Shown: piece after piece, positions 14,626 to 22,227 of the stretch | Position numbering within the stretch: position 1 is the first letter of the stretch | Layout: every line of letters starts with the position of its first letter | Assembly (NCBI GenBank): GCA_036985855.1 | Contig: BTQL01000029.1 | Span: 1-27,385, forward strand | Length of the DNA: 27,385 nt | Source of the DNA: B3-G11 sp036985855 | GTDB taxonomy: Bacteria; Actinomycetota; Acidimicrobiia; Spongiisociales; UBA5794 | Direction of reading: 5' to 3' | Translations under genes and position numbers: made by a program | The notes under the pieces: model-generated | Databases searched by the model: none | Told to the model about the DNA's origin: nothing | What the model saw: the letters and a program-made list of their open reading frames with translations, nothing else

Positions 14626-15630
14626 ATGGCGTTTCGGGCCTACCGGTCGGACCGTCGTCTTCGAAGACGACGCTGGCTGTTGATCGTCGTCTCTCTCATA
14701 GCGGTCATTTCGATGATCGCATATTTGGCGTCGCGTCAAACAGAGCGACGCGGCACAGTCGAGTTCTTTGCGGCCGCAGACGAGGCGTCCGATTCGTACG
14801 TTCGCGCTTCGGCTGAACTGAACGTTGCCCTCGCCTCGATCGGCATCATTGAGAGGCAGGATCTGGAACGCAGGCTGCAGAATGTCACAGATGCTGCTGC
14901 AGAGGCGGAATCACTGCTCGATCTCGACGTCCCTTCGACCATCGGCGAGTCGTACGGCACGATGACTGCGGCTGCAGCGTCGTGGGCTGACGGCATCGCA
15001 GATGTGAACATGACGATCATGGCGATCATGGACGGCGTGCTCGTGGAGGGAGCAACCGACCTACTTCAGGCCGCTCTTGACCTGCTGCGTGTAGGCGATG
15101 TGTCGTACTCGCTCTTCCTGGCCACGCTCGAGACCGTGCCAGACGGAATCGATGTGTCCGCATTCTCGCCTGTGATGCTCATCAATCCGGATGTGCAGGA
15201 CCCGCTGCTCTATGATGCGCAAAGCCTCGTATTGCGGATCCAAACCTCCTATGACTTGAGTCCACACCATGATGTGGCAGTCAATGGCATGATCGTCCCG
15301 GAGCCCGTTGGTGAGAGCGGTGGCATCCCTGTCGTGCCCTTTGCGGCCTCCCTCGAAGTTGCCGCTGTTGTCACGAATCTCGGAAACCAGGACGAAGCAG
15401 TTGTTGATGTGGTGCTCGACGTGTTCAGCATCGATACGGGCGAGACATTGACCGATTCCGAGAGGTTGATCGACCTTCTCGCGGGTGCCTCGACAACGGT
15501 CACGTTTTCGGATGTGGGAATCGAGCCCGGCGGTTTGTATCAGGTGACGGTAGCGGTCACAATCGCTGATGACATTGGCCCGGACAACGATGTTTGGGAC
15601 ATCACGTTCATCTGGAGGGACGAATCGTGA
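14626..15630 (+). CDS. Exported membrane-anchored protein, unknown
   Basis: A 334-residue protein with a very basic N-terminus (RRLRRRRW), one membrane helix (about 17-35) and a large extracytoplasmic part. Residues 40-170 look mainly helical and Ala-rich. Residues 230-330 are beta-rich with LEVAAVVTNLGNQDEAVVDVV, resembling CARDB-type Ig-like adhesion modules. I do not recognise the full-length family. The ATG is only 2 nt past tRNA-Leu and has no ribosome binding site; no other start keeps the membrane anchor. tRNA 3' processing would leave an almost leaderless mRNA. It overlaps the DUF4446 gene by GTGA, so the two are probably coupled. Confidence 0.85.
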   Translation: MAFRAYRSDRRLRRRRWLLIVVSLIAVISMIAYLASRQTERRGTVEFFAAADEASDSYVRASAELNVALASIGIIERQDLERRLQNVTDAAAEAESLLDLDVPSTIGESYGTMTAAAASWADGIADVNMTIMAIMDGVLVEGATDLLQAALDLLRVGDVSYSLFLATLETVPDGIDVSAFSPVMLINPDVQDPLLYDAQSLVLRIQTSYDLSPHHDVAVNGMIVPEPVGESGGIPVVPFAASLEVAAVVTNLGNQDEAVVDVVLDVFSIDTGETLTDSERLIDLLAGASTTVTFSDVGIEPGGLYQVTVAVTIADDIGPDNDVWDITFIWRDES

Positions 15631-16073
15631 GTGCGGCACTCATTATCGCTGTCGTGCTTGTTGTCGTGCTTGTGATCTGGCAGACCATCCAGATCCAGGC
15701 TGTTCGTAGCAAGGTCGAGGCCGTCCCCGAGGATGGAAACGTTGTTGCGCTGCTGCGATCGATCGATGAGCGATCGAAAGCGAATGACGCGTCGATCGAA
15801 GCCGTTTCCACGCGCCTGATGGACGTCGAAGGCAGGTTGCCGTTCGCCATCAGTTACGTCGGTGTGGTGGCATACGACGCTTTTGGCAACATCACGGGCA
15901 ATCGGTCTCGTTCGGTTGCTCTGTTGAGCCAGCTTGGAGATGGGTTGGTTGTCTCCCTCCTCGCAGCTCGGGAGGAGACGGTGTTCTACACGAAGGAGAT
16001 CCGCGGAGGCAGAGGTGTCGAGGAGCTCTCTCCCGAGGAGATGGCTGCGGTCGACCGTGCGCTCGGAAGGTAA
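15627..16073 (+). CDS. DUF4446 family membrane-anchored protein
   Basis: A 148-residue protein starting at the GTG that overlaps the previous stop, with GGAGGG upstream. An N-terminal membrane helix (about 3-19) is followed by a coiled region and then the DUF4446 core (about 70-147), recognised by ISYVGVVAYDAFGNITGNRS and the block SQLGDGLVVSLLAAREETVF. The family's function is unknown. The gene sits 9 nt ahead of serS, a single operon with the preceding gene. Confidence 0.88.
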   Translation: MSAALIIAVVLVVVLVIWQTIQIQAVRSKVEAVPEDGNVVALLRSIDERSKANDASIEAVSTRLMDVEGRLPFAISYVGVVAYDAFGNITGNRSRSVALLSQLGDGLVVSLLAAREETVFYTKEIRGGRGVEELSPEEMAAVDRALGR

Positions 16074-16082
16074 CCTCGTCTC

Positions 16083-17342
16083 ATGATCGACATTGCATAC
16101 CTCAGGGAGAAACGGGATGTTCTTGCTGTGTCTCTCTCCCGTCGCGGGATCGAGATCGACCTCGATGCTTTGCATGTCCTTGATCAGAGCCGAAGACAGG
16201 CACGCGCCGAGGCCGAAGAGGTCCGCAGCAAGCAGAACACGATCGGGAAGTCGATCCCGACACTCGAAGATGACGAGAAGCAAGCAGCGATTGCCGAGGC
16301 CGGCAAGATCTCGGAGCAGTACAAGGCGTTGCTCGCAAAGGCGGATGGTCTCGATGAGGAATTCGATGCCCAGTGGATCACGCTTCCGAACTTGACGGAT
16401 CCAACCGCTGCAGATGGATTCGAAGAAGAAGATGCAGTCGAGGTCAGCCGCTTCGGAGTGCCCACTGAATTCGACTTCGATCCGAAGGACCATGTCGATC
16501 TCGGCTCAGAACTCGGGGTTATCGACATCGAGCGTGCCGTGAAGATATCGGGCAGTCGATTCGGGTTGAAAACGGGCAAACTTGCCTTGCTGGAGATGTC
16601 TCTCATGCGCTGGGCGGTGGACAACCTCTGCGGTCACGGCTTTACCCCTGTCATACCCCCCGTACTGGTGCGCGAGCAGGCTCTCTTCGGCACGGGGTTC
16701 TTTCCCGGCGACCGGGAACAGGTGTATTCGGTTCGCGAGGATGATCTATACCTCGTCGGGACCTCTGAAGTTCCCCTGGCTGCGATGCACGCGGATGAGA
16801 TCTTGGAACAGGATGGTCTACCGCTCAGGTACGTCGGTTTCTCTACCTGTTTCAGGGTGGAGGCGGGCACCTACGGTAAGGACACCAGAGGACTCTTCCG
16901 CGTACACCAGTTCGACAAGGCTGAGATGTTCTCGTTCGTGCTGCCGGACGGGTCCCAGGATGAGCACGATCTCCTTCTTGCCAGGGAGGAGGAACTCGTT
17001 CGAGCACTTGAGCTGCCGTATCGCGTCGTGAACGTCGCTGCTGGGGACCTCGGCTTTTCAGCGGCGAAGAAGTACGACATCGAGGCGTGGTTCCCAGGCC
17101 AGGAGCGGTACCGCGAGATCACGTCGACGTCCAATACGACCGACTTTCAGTCGCGGCGTCTGAAGATCCGTTTCAAGGATCAAGCAGGCAATAACCAGTT
17201 CGTACACACGCTCAATGGGACCGCGGTCACTCCCCGCCACCTCATCGCACTCATCGAGAACCATCAGCAGGGGGACGGCTCCATCCGTATTCCGGACGCG
17301 CTGGTGCCCTACACCGGGTTTGAAACTCTCGACGCTCGATGA
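16083..17342 (+). CDS. serS: Seryl-tRNA synthetase
   Basis: A 419-residue class II synthetase that charges serine onto tRNA-Ser. The N-terminal coiled arm (about 1-100, MIDIAYLREKRD) would grip the long variable arm of tRNA-Ser. The catalytic domain has motif 2 around FRVEAGTYGKDTRGLFRVHQ (257-276) and motif 3 around LNGTAVTPRHLIALIENHQ, plus TSEVPLAAMH for substrate binding. The motif 3 sequence (NGTAVTPRH) departs a little from the common NGSGLA form but keeps the Arg. It overlaps the methyltransferase gene by ATGA. Four tRNA-Ser genes lie within the next 9 kb. Confidence 0.97.
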   Translation: MIDIAYLREKRDVLAVSLSRRGIEIDLDALHVLDQSRRQARAEAEEVRSKQNTIGKSIPTLEDDEKQAAIAEAGKISEQYKALLAKADGLDEEFDAQWITLPNLTDPTAADGFEEEDAVEVSRFGVPTEFDFDPKDHVDLGSELGVIDIERAVKISGSRFGLKTGKLALLEMSLMRWAVDNLCGHGFTPVIPPVLVREQALFGTGFFPGDREQVYSVREDDLYLVGTSEVPLAAMHADEILEQDGLPLRYVGFSTCFRVEAGTYGKDTRGLFRVHQFDKAEMFSFVLPDGSQDEHDLLLAREEELVRALELPYRVVNVAAGDLGFSAAKKYDIEAWFPGQERYREITSTSNTTDFQSRRLKIRFKDQAGNNQFVHTLNGTAVTPRHLIALIENHQQGDGSIRIPDALVPYTGFETLDAR

Positions 17343-17965
17343 GCAACGGCAGGGTCTTTTCTGACATTGCGGATCGGTACGACCGACTGAATGCGATCCT
17401 CTCGTTTGGTCAGGATCAGAAGTGGCGAAACACCGTTGTGTCCCGACTCCCGGAGGGTCGCCTTCTTGATCTCGGGGCCGGCACGGGTGCCGCAAACGAC
17501 ATCTTCGGTAGCCGCGAAGTCGTTGCACTCGATCCTGCGCCAGAGATGCTTGCATTGGATGACACCCCGTTGCGCGTCGTCTCGGTGGGAGAGCACCTGC
17601 CATTCGAGGATGAAACGTTCGACGCAGTCTTCTCCGCCTATGTGCTGAGGAACCTGGACTCCGTCGACGAAACGATGGAAGAAATCGCAAGGGTTCTCAG
17701 ATTCGGTGGAATGGCGGGGATCGTCGATCTCGGGCGCCCGACTGGCAATATCGCGTCGAAGCTCCACCGTGCTGGCACGTCGGTAGTGCTTCCACTCGCG
17801 GGCATGACCATAGGAGCGAGGGACGAATACGTCTACCTTCATCACAGCCTTGACAAGCACTCACGGCCCGAGACATTGCTTGCGGACACGCCCCTCGAGC
17901 TCATCGACACCTGGCGACTCGGTCCTCTGGGTTTCGTATGGGCCGCGCTTCTTTCGAAGCAATAG
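17339..17965 (+). CDS. UbiE/MenG-type quinone methyltransferase
   Basis: A 208-residue SAM-dependent methyltransferase. VFSDIADRYDRLNAILSFGQ near the N-terminus is the UbiE/COQ5 signature, followed by motif I LLDLGAGTG (42-50), ALDPAPEML and LPFEDETFDAVFSAYVLRN. In actinobacteria the likely reaction is demethylmenaquinone methylation (MenG). It is somewhat shorter than typical family members (about 230 residues). No other menaquinone gene is present, so substrate assignment rests on family. Its start overlaps the serS stop (ATGA). Confidence 0.88.
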   Translation: MSNGRVFSDIADRYDRLNAILSFGQDQKWRNTVVSRLPEGRLLDLGAGTGAANDIFGSREVVALDPAPEMLALDDTPLRVVSVGEHLPFEDETFDAVFSAYVLRNLDSVDETMEEIARVLRFGGMAGIVDLGRPTGNIASKLHRAGTSVVLPLAGMTIGARDEYVYLHHSLDKHSRPETLLADTPLELIDTWRLGPLGFVWAALLSKQ

Positions 17966-17976
17966 GGCGTACTAGT

Positions 17977-18034
17977 GGAGTTGCCAAGGAACACGTAGCG
18001 TTCCACAACTCCCAAGGAACTCCGAAGGAGTTCC
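17977..18034. terminator. Paired hairpins between menG-like gene and SRP RNA
   Basis: Hairpin one pairs GGAGTTG (17977-17983) with CAACTCC (18006-18012), with an inner GGAAC/GTTCC stem. Hairpin two pairs GGAACTCC (18016-18023) with GGAGTTCC (18027-18034) across a GAA loop. The arms are related in sequence, so the hairpins could exchange partners. Lying between convergent transcripts, they probably act as a bidirectional terminator, although neither strand has a T-run. Confidence 0.5.
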
Positions 18035-18096
18035 CGTGCACCCGCCTTCGAATGCTCGAACATTGGCGCGTTCTGGACGATCGACTCCTCCAAGGT

Positions 18097-18182
18097 GACC
18101 CCGCCACACCCGGAACCGACCCGCTTAGGGCTGCTTCCTTCCGGACCTGACCCGATTCACGACGTTCCGCCGCGACGGGACC
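18097..18182 (-). ncRNA. ffs: Signal recognition particle RNA (4.5S type)
   Basis: The minus strand contains the conserved Ffh-binding core GGTCAGGTCCGGAAGGAAGC, including the GGAA tetraloop and asymmetric loop. The flanks fold into one long hairpin: the terminal arm GGTCCCGTC pairs with GGCGGGGTC, and GGAAC pairs with GTTCC further in. Length (about 86 nt) and lack of an Alu domain fit the short bacterial form. The exact ends are estimated from the terminal stem. GATAAC (18185-18190, minus) is a weak possible -10. Confidence 0.92.
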
Positions 18183-18274
18183 TTGTTATCAACGTCAACC
18201 GAACCAGTGCTGACCCGATGTCGTCACACCCTCAGGCGGGGATTCAGTTCCGCATGAAGAGGATTTCGGACAGA

Positions 18275-18291
18275 GGGCACCCCTAGTGCCC
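18275..18291 (-). terminator. Hairpin after the alpha/beta hydrolase gene
   Basis: GGGCAC pairs with GTGCCC across a 5-nt loop, 26 nt downstream of the hydrolase stop. It may end that transcript before the SRP RNA. There is no U-tract. Confidence 0.35.
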
Positions 18292-18317
18292 CACCTAGCA
18301 CGGTGAGAGAAGGGTAC

Positions 18318-19292
18318 TTAGGTGCCCGGCGTAGCCGGACTCGTTACGGCGTCACGAATGAACGCGTGCATTCTTGTTCGTGCATCGATGGCTATCTGAG
18401 TCGGAAAGGCGTCAAACGCGTGTACACCGCCCGGATAGATAGCTAGTTCTGTGTGATTCTCGGCAGCTAGCCATCGCACTGCCATGAACAGTGTGTCATC
18501 GAGGAGGGGATCCCATGTTCCTACCGAGAACAGTGCGGGGGGCATGTCGTGAAGCTCGCCGTACAGAGGGGAGAAGTAGGGATCGTCCATGGCGACCTTC
18601 GCTTCGCCGACGTAGTGCTTGCCGAACCAGGTCATCGTGTCTGCCTCGAGCACCAGGCCCTCTTCGTTCCAATGCCGCACCGATGGCGTGCCGTGTGGGA
18701 GGTAGGAGCCGTAGACGAGGTTCGCTGCCGCCCAATCCACGTACCCGACGTCGTCGCGAGTCTTGAGGAGAGTCGCTGCCACGAGGTTGGCACCGGCAGA
18801 CTCGCCACCGATCGCGAACCGGTTCGTTCCAAAGCTGTCCTCGCCGTTCTCGACAAGCCAAGCTGCCGCCGCGGCGCAGTCGTCAACGCCTGCTGGATAC
18901 GGGTATTCCGGTGCGAGTCGGTAGTCGACCGACACGACCGTTACCCCTGCGGCAATCGCCATCGCCTCGTTTGGCACATCGCTCAGATCGGCTGCGCCGA
19001 GGACCCATCCGCCGCCGTGCATGTGTAGATAGACGCCGGCAGCTTCACCCGCAGTGATGACGCGGAGATCGAGGTCGCCACCCGGACCGTCGATGGTGAT
19101 TGTCTCGGCATAGTCGGAGTAGACGACCGGACCCAGCCAGGTCTTGCCCTCCCGCCTTGCCGAGCGAATCTGGTCAGGAGTGAAGAGGGACGTGTCCGGC
19201 TGTGCCAACAGCAGTTCCTGAAGCCCGGCATTGAAGGCACGGGTCTCCTCGGAAACGGCGTCGTCCCGAAAGAGTGCTGGATCGATAAACAT
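18318..19292 (-). CDS. Alpha/beta hydrolase, HSL-like esterase
   Basis: A 324-residue esterase or lipase of the hormone-sensitive-lipase group (alpha/beta hydrolase fold 3). The oxyanion motif HGGGW is at 92-96, the nucleophile S165 lies in GGESAGANL, D261 is in GTWDPLLDD and H291 in GGVHAFDAF, a complete triad. VDYRLAPEYPYPA is the typical family strand. Substrate unknown; small acyl esters are likely. The ATG at 19292 lies 6 nt after TACGCT, a leaderless arrangement. A longer open frame would run back into tRNA-Ser and is rejected. Confidence 0.93.
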   Translation of the reverse strand: MFIDPALFRDDAVSEETRAFNAGLQELLLAQPDTSLFTPDQIRSARREGKTWLGPVVYSDYAETITIDGPGGDLDLRVITAGEAAGVYLHMHGGGWVLGAADLSDVPNEAMAIAAGVTVVSVDYRLAPEYPYPAGVDDCAAAAAWLVENGEDSFGTNRFAIGGESAGANLVAATLLKTRDDVGYVDWAAANLVYGSYLPHGTPSVRHWNEEGLVLEADTMTWFGKHYVGEAKVAMDDPYFSPLYGELHDMPPALFSVGTWDPLLDDTLFMAVRWLAAENHTELAIYPGGVHAFDAFPTQIAIDARTRMHAFIRDAVTSPATPGT

Positions 19293-19298
19293 CCGACG

Positions 19299-19304
19299 AG
19301 CGTA
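19299..19304 (-). promoter_or_regulatory. -10 element of leaderless hydrolase promoter
   Basis: TACGCT on the minus strand, then 6 nt, then the hydrolase ATG. There is no ribosome binding site. Confidence 0.5.
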
Positions 19305-19340
19305 GCGCGTGACCTCGGCGAACTGAGCTTGTGGCGCCGG

Positions 19341-19430
19341 TGGCGGAGGGGGAGGGATTCGAACCCTCGATGCGTTTCCACATACGCGCTTTCCAGGCGC
19401 GCGCACTAGGCCAGACTATGCGACCCCTCC
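19341..19430 (-). tRNA. tRNA-Ser (GGA)
   Basis: On the minus strand GGAGGGG (19430-19424) pairs with CCCCTCC (19351-19345). The discriminator G is at 19344 and CCA is encoded at 19343-19341. A long variable arm is present and the loop CTGGAAA gives anticodon GGA. TAGAAT (minus, 19442-19447) is 11 nt upstream. No terminator separates it from the hydrolase gene 48 nt downstream. Confidence 0.97.
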
Positions 19431-19431
19431 G

Positions 19432-19447
19432 TAGGATGGGAATTCTA
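19432..19447. promoter_or_regulatory. Face-to-face -10 elements of tadA and tRNA-Ser(GGA)
   Basis: On the minus strand TAGAAT (19442-19447) sits 11 nt before the tRNA. On the plus strand TAGGAT (19432-19437) could start a tadA mRNA with a leader of about 20-28 nt holding AGAGGAGAG. The two promoters must overlap and may compete. Confidence 0.45.
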
Positions 19448-19465
19448 GAGAGGAGAGACCTAGTA

Positions 19466-19915
19466 GTGAATGCGGATGCAGCGATGCAGATCGCCCTCAA
19501 TGAAGCCAATGCTGCTCGTGATCACGGGGATGTGCCTGTCGGTGCGGTGCTTCTCGATGCCTCCGGAGAGGTGGTGGCCAGCGACCACAACCGGCGAGAG
19601 GAGCTCGGTGATGCGACGGGACATGCCGAAATGCTCATCATCTCGCGACGGTCCCGTGAGTTGGGAAATTGGCGTCTTGCTGGTCACACGCTCGTCGTCA
19701 CTCTCGAGCCCTGTGCCATGTGCGCTATGGCAGCTGTTTGGGCGAGGGTCGATCGGATCGTGTACGGAACCGCCGATCTCAAGGCAGGTGCAGCCTGGTC
19801 GCTCTTCAACATCCCACAGGACGAGAGGCTCAATCACAGAATCGAGCTCACGCACGGAGTGCTCGAGGACGAATGCCGTGCACTCCTCGAGACTTTCTTT
19901 GGAGAGCTCCGCTAG
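19466..19915 (+). CDS. tadA: tRNA-specific adenosine deaminase TadA
   Basis: A 149-residue zinc deaminase that converts A34 to inosine in tRNA-Arg(ACG). The zinc and catalytic motif is HAE (H53, E55) and the second motif is PCAMC (C83, C86); DVPVGAVL and KAGAAWSLFNI are family regions. The GTG start at 19466 has AGAGGAGAG upstream; an in-frame ATG at 19436 would leave no room for a promoter next to the tRNA. The only tRNA-Arg(ACG) seen is in the same window at 27.2 kb. The stop overlaps the fba stop on the other strand. Confidence 0.95.
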   Translation: MNADAAMQIALNEANAARDHGDVPVGAVLLDASGEVVASDHNRREELGDATGHAEMLIISRRSRELGNWRLAGHTLVVTLEPCAMCAMAAVWARVDRIVYGTADLKAGAAWSLFNIPQDERLNHRIELTHGVLEDECRALLETFFGELR

Positions 19916-20943
19916 GAAAGCAGGCTCTTCCCGTCTCCGCGGAGCATGACACAGGCTTCTGTGACACCCTCGGCCATGGCGATCTCAGCCTTCTTCAGAT
20001 ACGACCTCGGGTCGTAGATCTTCTTGTTTCCGACCTCGCCATCGATTTTGAGCACGCCTTCGTACCCGGTGAAGAAATGGTCGGCGATTGCTCGCGAGAA
20101 GTTGTACTGATTGTCCGTATCGACGTTCATTTTGACGACGCCGAAGTCGATGGCGGCGTGAATGTCGGCGAGTTCGGACCCGGATCCACCGTGGAAGACG
20201 TAGTCGAAGTGTGCGTCTGGACCGTGTGCTGCCTCGATGGCTGTCTGTCCGTCGCGCAGCACTTCTGGGCGCAGCTTCACATTGCCGGGTTTGTACACAC
20301 CGTGCACGTTCCCGAACGTTGCGGCGAGGAGGTATCGGCCCTTCTCCCCCAAACCGATCGCATCGACCGTCTTGAGTAGGTCTTCGTTGGTCGTGTACAG
20401 CTTCTCACGCGGGACATCCTCGGCCGAGACGCCGTCCTCCTCTCCTCCCACAACGCCGACTTCGAGTTCGAGGATGATGTCGAGTTCGTTCATCTCTTCG
20501 AGAAGCTCAGCCGAAAGCTTCAGGTTCGAATCGAGGTCGATCGCCGAACCGTCGAACATGTGACTCTGGTACAGCGGGGGAAGTCCAGCCTCTTTGCGTT
20601 CCCTGCTGACCTGAAGCAGGGGACGGACGAACGTATCGACCTTGTCCGCCTGGCAGTGATCGGTGTGGAGAGCGATGAGTATCGGGTACTCATCCGCAAG
20701 TAGGTAGGCCATCTCTGCGATCGCTTGGGCGCCGAGTGCCATGTCGTTGATGTAGGTTCCCGACGCAAATGAGCCTCCTCCTGTGCTGATCTCGATGATG
20801 CCGTCCGAACCTGCCTCGGCGAAACCGCGCATGGCAGCGTTGAGCGTTTCGGATGACGTGATGTTGATGGCGGGGTAGGCATATCCGCCATCTCGTGCGG
20901 CATCGAGCATGGCGTTGTATTCGTCGGGTGCTGCAATCGGCAT
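19912..20943 (-). CDS. fba: Fructose-bisphosphate aldolase class II
   Basis: A 343-residue zinc-dependent aldolase of glycolysis and gluconeogenesis. Metal and catalytic motifs are HTDHCQAD (93-100, D95 and H96), E162 in LELEVG, H214 in GNVHGVYKPG and H251 in FHGGSGS; NVDTDNQY (274-281) contacts the substrate phosphate. The length matches class IIA enzymes. The ATG at 20943 follows GGAGGG at good spacing; a TTG start four codons upstream is less likely. TAGTTT (minus, 20976-20981) could be the -10. Convergent overlap with tadA is 4 nt (shared CTAG). Confidence 0.97.
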   Translation of the reverse strand: MPIAAPDEYNAMLDAARDGGYAYPAINITSSETLNAAMRGFAEAGSDGIIEISTGGGSFASGTYINDMALGAQAIAEMAYLLADEYPILIALHTDHCQADKVDTFVRPLLQVSRERKEAGLPPLYQSHMFDGSAIDLDSNLKLSAELLEEMNELDIILELEVGVVGGEEDGVSAEDVPREKLYTTNEDLLKTVDAIGLGEKGRYLLAATFGNVHGVYKPGNVKLRPEVLRDGQTAIEAAHGPDAHFDYVFHGGSGSELADIHAAIDFGVVKMNVDTDNQYNFSRAIADHFFTGYEGVLKIDGEVGNKKIYDPRSYLKKAEIAMAEGVTEACVMLRGDGKSLLS

Positions 20944-21048
20944 GGTTCCCTCCAACGGGTCGTTCGTTGTTACGGAAACTACTCCTGTGGTGGCAGCTCT
21001 TCACATCGGCTGTCATCGGTCCGAGTCCAAATGGGGCGGTCATCTCGG

Positions 21049-21054
21049 TACAAT
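21049..21054 (+). promoter_or_regulatory. -10 element of tRNA-Ser(CGA)
   Basis: TACAAT, a near-consensus -10, lies 11 nt before the mature tRNA 5' end. No obvious -35 is present. Confidence 0.55.
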
Positions 21055-21065
21055 CTCGCCAGTCG

Positions 21066-21155
21066 GGAGGGGTGACAGAGCGGACGAATGTGACGGTCTC
21101 GAAAACCGTTGGGCCTTTCGGGGTCCCGAGGGTTCAAATCCCTCCCCCTCCGCCA
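21066..21155 (+). tRNA. tRNA-Ser (CGA)
   Basis: GGAGGGG (21066-21072) pairs with CCCCTCC (21145-21151), discriminator G21152, CCA encoded at 21153-21155. Class II variable arm; the loop CTCGAAA gives anticodon CGA. A strong terminator hairpin follows. Confidence 0.97.
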
Positions 21156-21160
21156 CACTG

Positions 21161-21192
21161 AGCAGGGCGCCGTTCGGCGCCCTGCTGTGTTT
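21161..21192 (+). terminator. Rho-independent terminator of tRNA-Ser(CGA)
   Basis: A perfect 11-bp stem, AGCAGGGCGCC (21161-21171) with GGCGCCCTGCT (21176-21186), has a GTTC loop and is followed by GTGTTTC. Confidence 0.8.
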
Positions 21193-21291
21193 CAAGGAAA
21201 CTGAACGTGGTATTCTCCCCCCCAACGAGTCGCAGCGCGACCGCTGCACGATGCGGGTCTACCCCGCTAGCAACGCAATGAAGGGAAAGCG

Positions 21292-21672
21292 ATGCCGCTA
21301 CTTGACCTATTCTGGGCCCTGTTCATCTTTTTTATGTGGGTCATCTGGATCTGGCTGTTGATCACGGTCTTTATCGATATCTTCCGTGACAAGAGCCAGA
21401 ACGGGTTTGCAAAGGCTGCCTGGGTGCTGTTTTTGATCCTCCTGCCGCTGCTCGGTGTGTTGGTGTATCTCATCGCCCGTGGGGATTCGATGAGTGAACG
21501 CCAGATGAGTCACGCTGTGAAACAGCAGCAAGCGGCTGAGCGGTACATTCGTGACGTCTCCGGTGGATCGACGAGTGATGCAGACGAGCTCGAGAAACTT
21601 GGCAAGCTGCACAGGGACGGCGTGCTCAGCGATGAAGAGTTCGGCGCCCAGAAGGCGAAAATCCTTGGCTGA
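21292..21672 (+). CDS. PLDc_N and SHOCT domain membrane protein
   Basis: A 126-residue protein with two N-terminal membrane helices (about 5-29 and 42-62) around FIDIFRDKSQNGFAKAAWV, matching the phospholipase D N-terminal (PLDc_N) membrane module. A linker leads to a SHOCT domain (about 96-125: LEKLGKLHRDGVLSDEEFGAQKAKIL). No phospholipase catalytic domain is present. Stand-alone PLDc_N-SHOCT proteins are common in actinobacteria and of unknown function. The ATG follows GAAGGGAAAG, and a terminator hairpin follows the stop. Confidence 0.88.
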   Translation: MPLLDLFWALFIFFMWVIWIWLLITVFIDIFRDKSQNGFAKAAWVLFLILLPLLGVLVYLIARGDSMSERQMSHAVKQQQAAERYIRDVSGGSTSDADELEKLGKLHRDGVLSDEEFGAQKAKILG

Positions 21673-21693
21673 ACGCCCCAAACATTGAACACG

Positions 21694-21726
21694 GGAAGGC
21701 GCCCTCCGGGGCGCTTTCCTCTGTTA
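21694..21726 (+). terminator. Terminator after the PLDc_N/SHOCT gene
   Basis: An 11-bp stem (21694-21704 with 21709-21719, one G-U pair) has a TCCG loop and is followed by TCTGTT. It also lies at the end of the convergent minus-strand gene, so it could serve both. Confidence 0.7.
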
Positions 21727-22188
21727 GGAGTCGTTGAAACGGAGTGTTTCGGGCACCTCCGCGGCGTCCGGTGCTGCGAAGAAGACCGCTAGATCGTCCC
21801 GTGAAACCCCGAGTCTGTCGGCCATCGATGCCATGGCCATGGCGATCATATCCTTGAGATGGACGACCGGTTCTCCGGGCAGGAGCATTGACAACTCGAC
21901 CACCTGGGAGGCTGTCATGGTGCAGTACTCGTATGCTTGGCTGATCCCCCCAACGGTTTGAAGGTCGTCGGCATCAATGGATGCGGTCCGCGGATGGTTC
22001 CGATACTCGATAATGAAGGTCGCTGCGGCCTCTGTGAATGCCGTGCGGTTCTCTTCGGTTGGATTCTGTTTCCAGGTCTCGAGTGCTTCGAAAGCAATGC
22101 CGGCCGTCGTGACCTGACCCCGAGTGGACATGCCGGCGAAGAACGTATGGGGTTTGAAGTCTTCTGACGAAGGTGGGGACTCAGTCAA
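21724..22188 (-). CDS. Unknown protein downstream of an XRE regulator
   Basis: A 154-residue soluble, mostly helical protein. The N-terminal half has FKPHTFFAGMSTRGQVT and a conserved-looking stretch TFIIEYRNHPRTASIDADD; the C-terminal half ends in a helix-rich region (LGVSRDDLAVFFAAPDA). I do not recognise the family. The TTG start at 22188 lacks a good ribosome binding site; ATG at 22131 is an alternative. TAGAAT (minus, 22218-22223) in the gap behind the XRE gene could be its own -10. Same strand as the XRE gene, 39 nt downstream of it. Confidence 0.65.
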   Translation of the reverse strand: MTESPPSSEDFKPHTFFAGMSTRGQVTTAGIAFEALETWKQNPTEENRTAFTEAAATFIIEYRNHPRTASIDADDLQTVGGISQAYEYCTMTASQVVELSMLLPGEPVVHLKDMIAMAMASMADRLGVSRDDLAVFFAAPDAAEVPETLRFNDS

Positions 22189-22227
22189 GGTTGCTCGCTG
22201 GTTGGGTTCTGTCGTTGATTCTACCTA

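Noticed and set aside
15540..16493. 317-codon minus-strand open frame opposite DUF4446 and serS
   Set aside because: It is antisense to two clear genes with overlaps and ribosome binding sites; the translation has no known motifs.
19293..19406. N-terminal extension of the alpha/beta hydrolase
   Set aside because: It overlaps tRNA-Ser(GGA) and encodes a Pro run from the tRNA; the ATG at 19292 has a leaderless promoter.
21040..21249. Minus-strand open frame with EGEGFEPS translation
   Set aside because: This peptide is the well-known antisense reading of a tRNA-Ser gene, often misannotated as protein.
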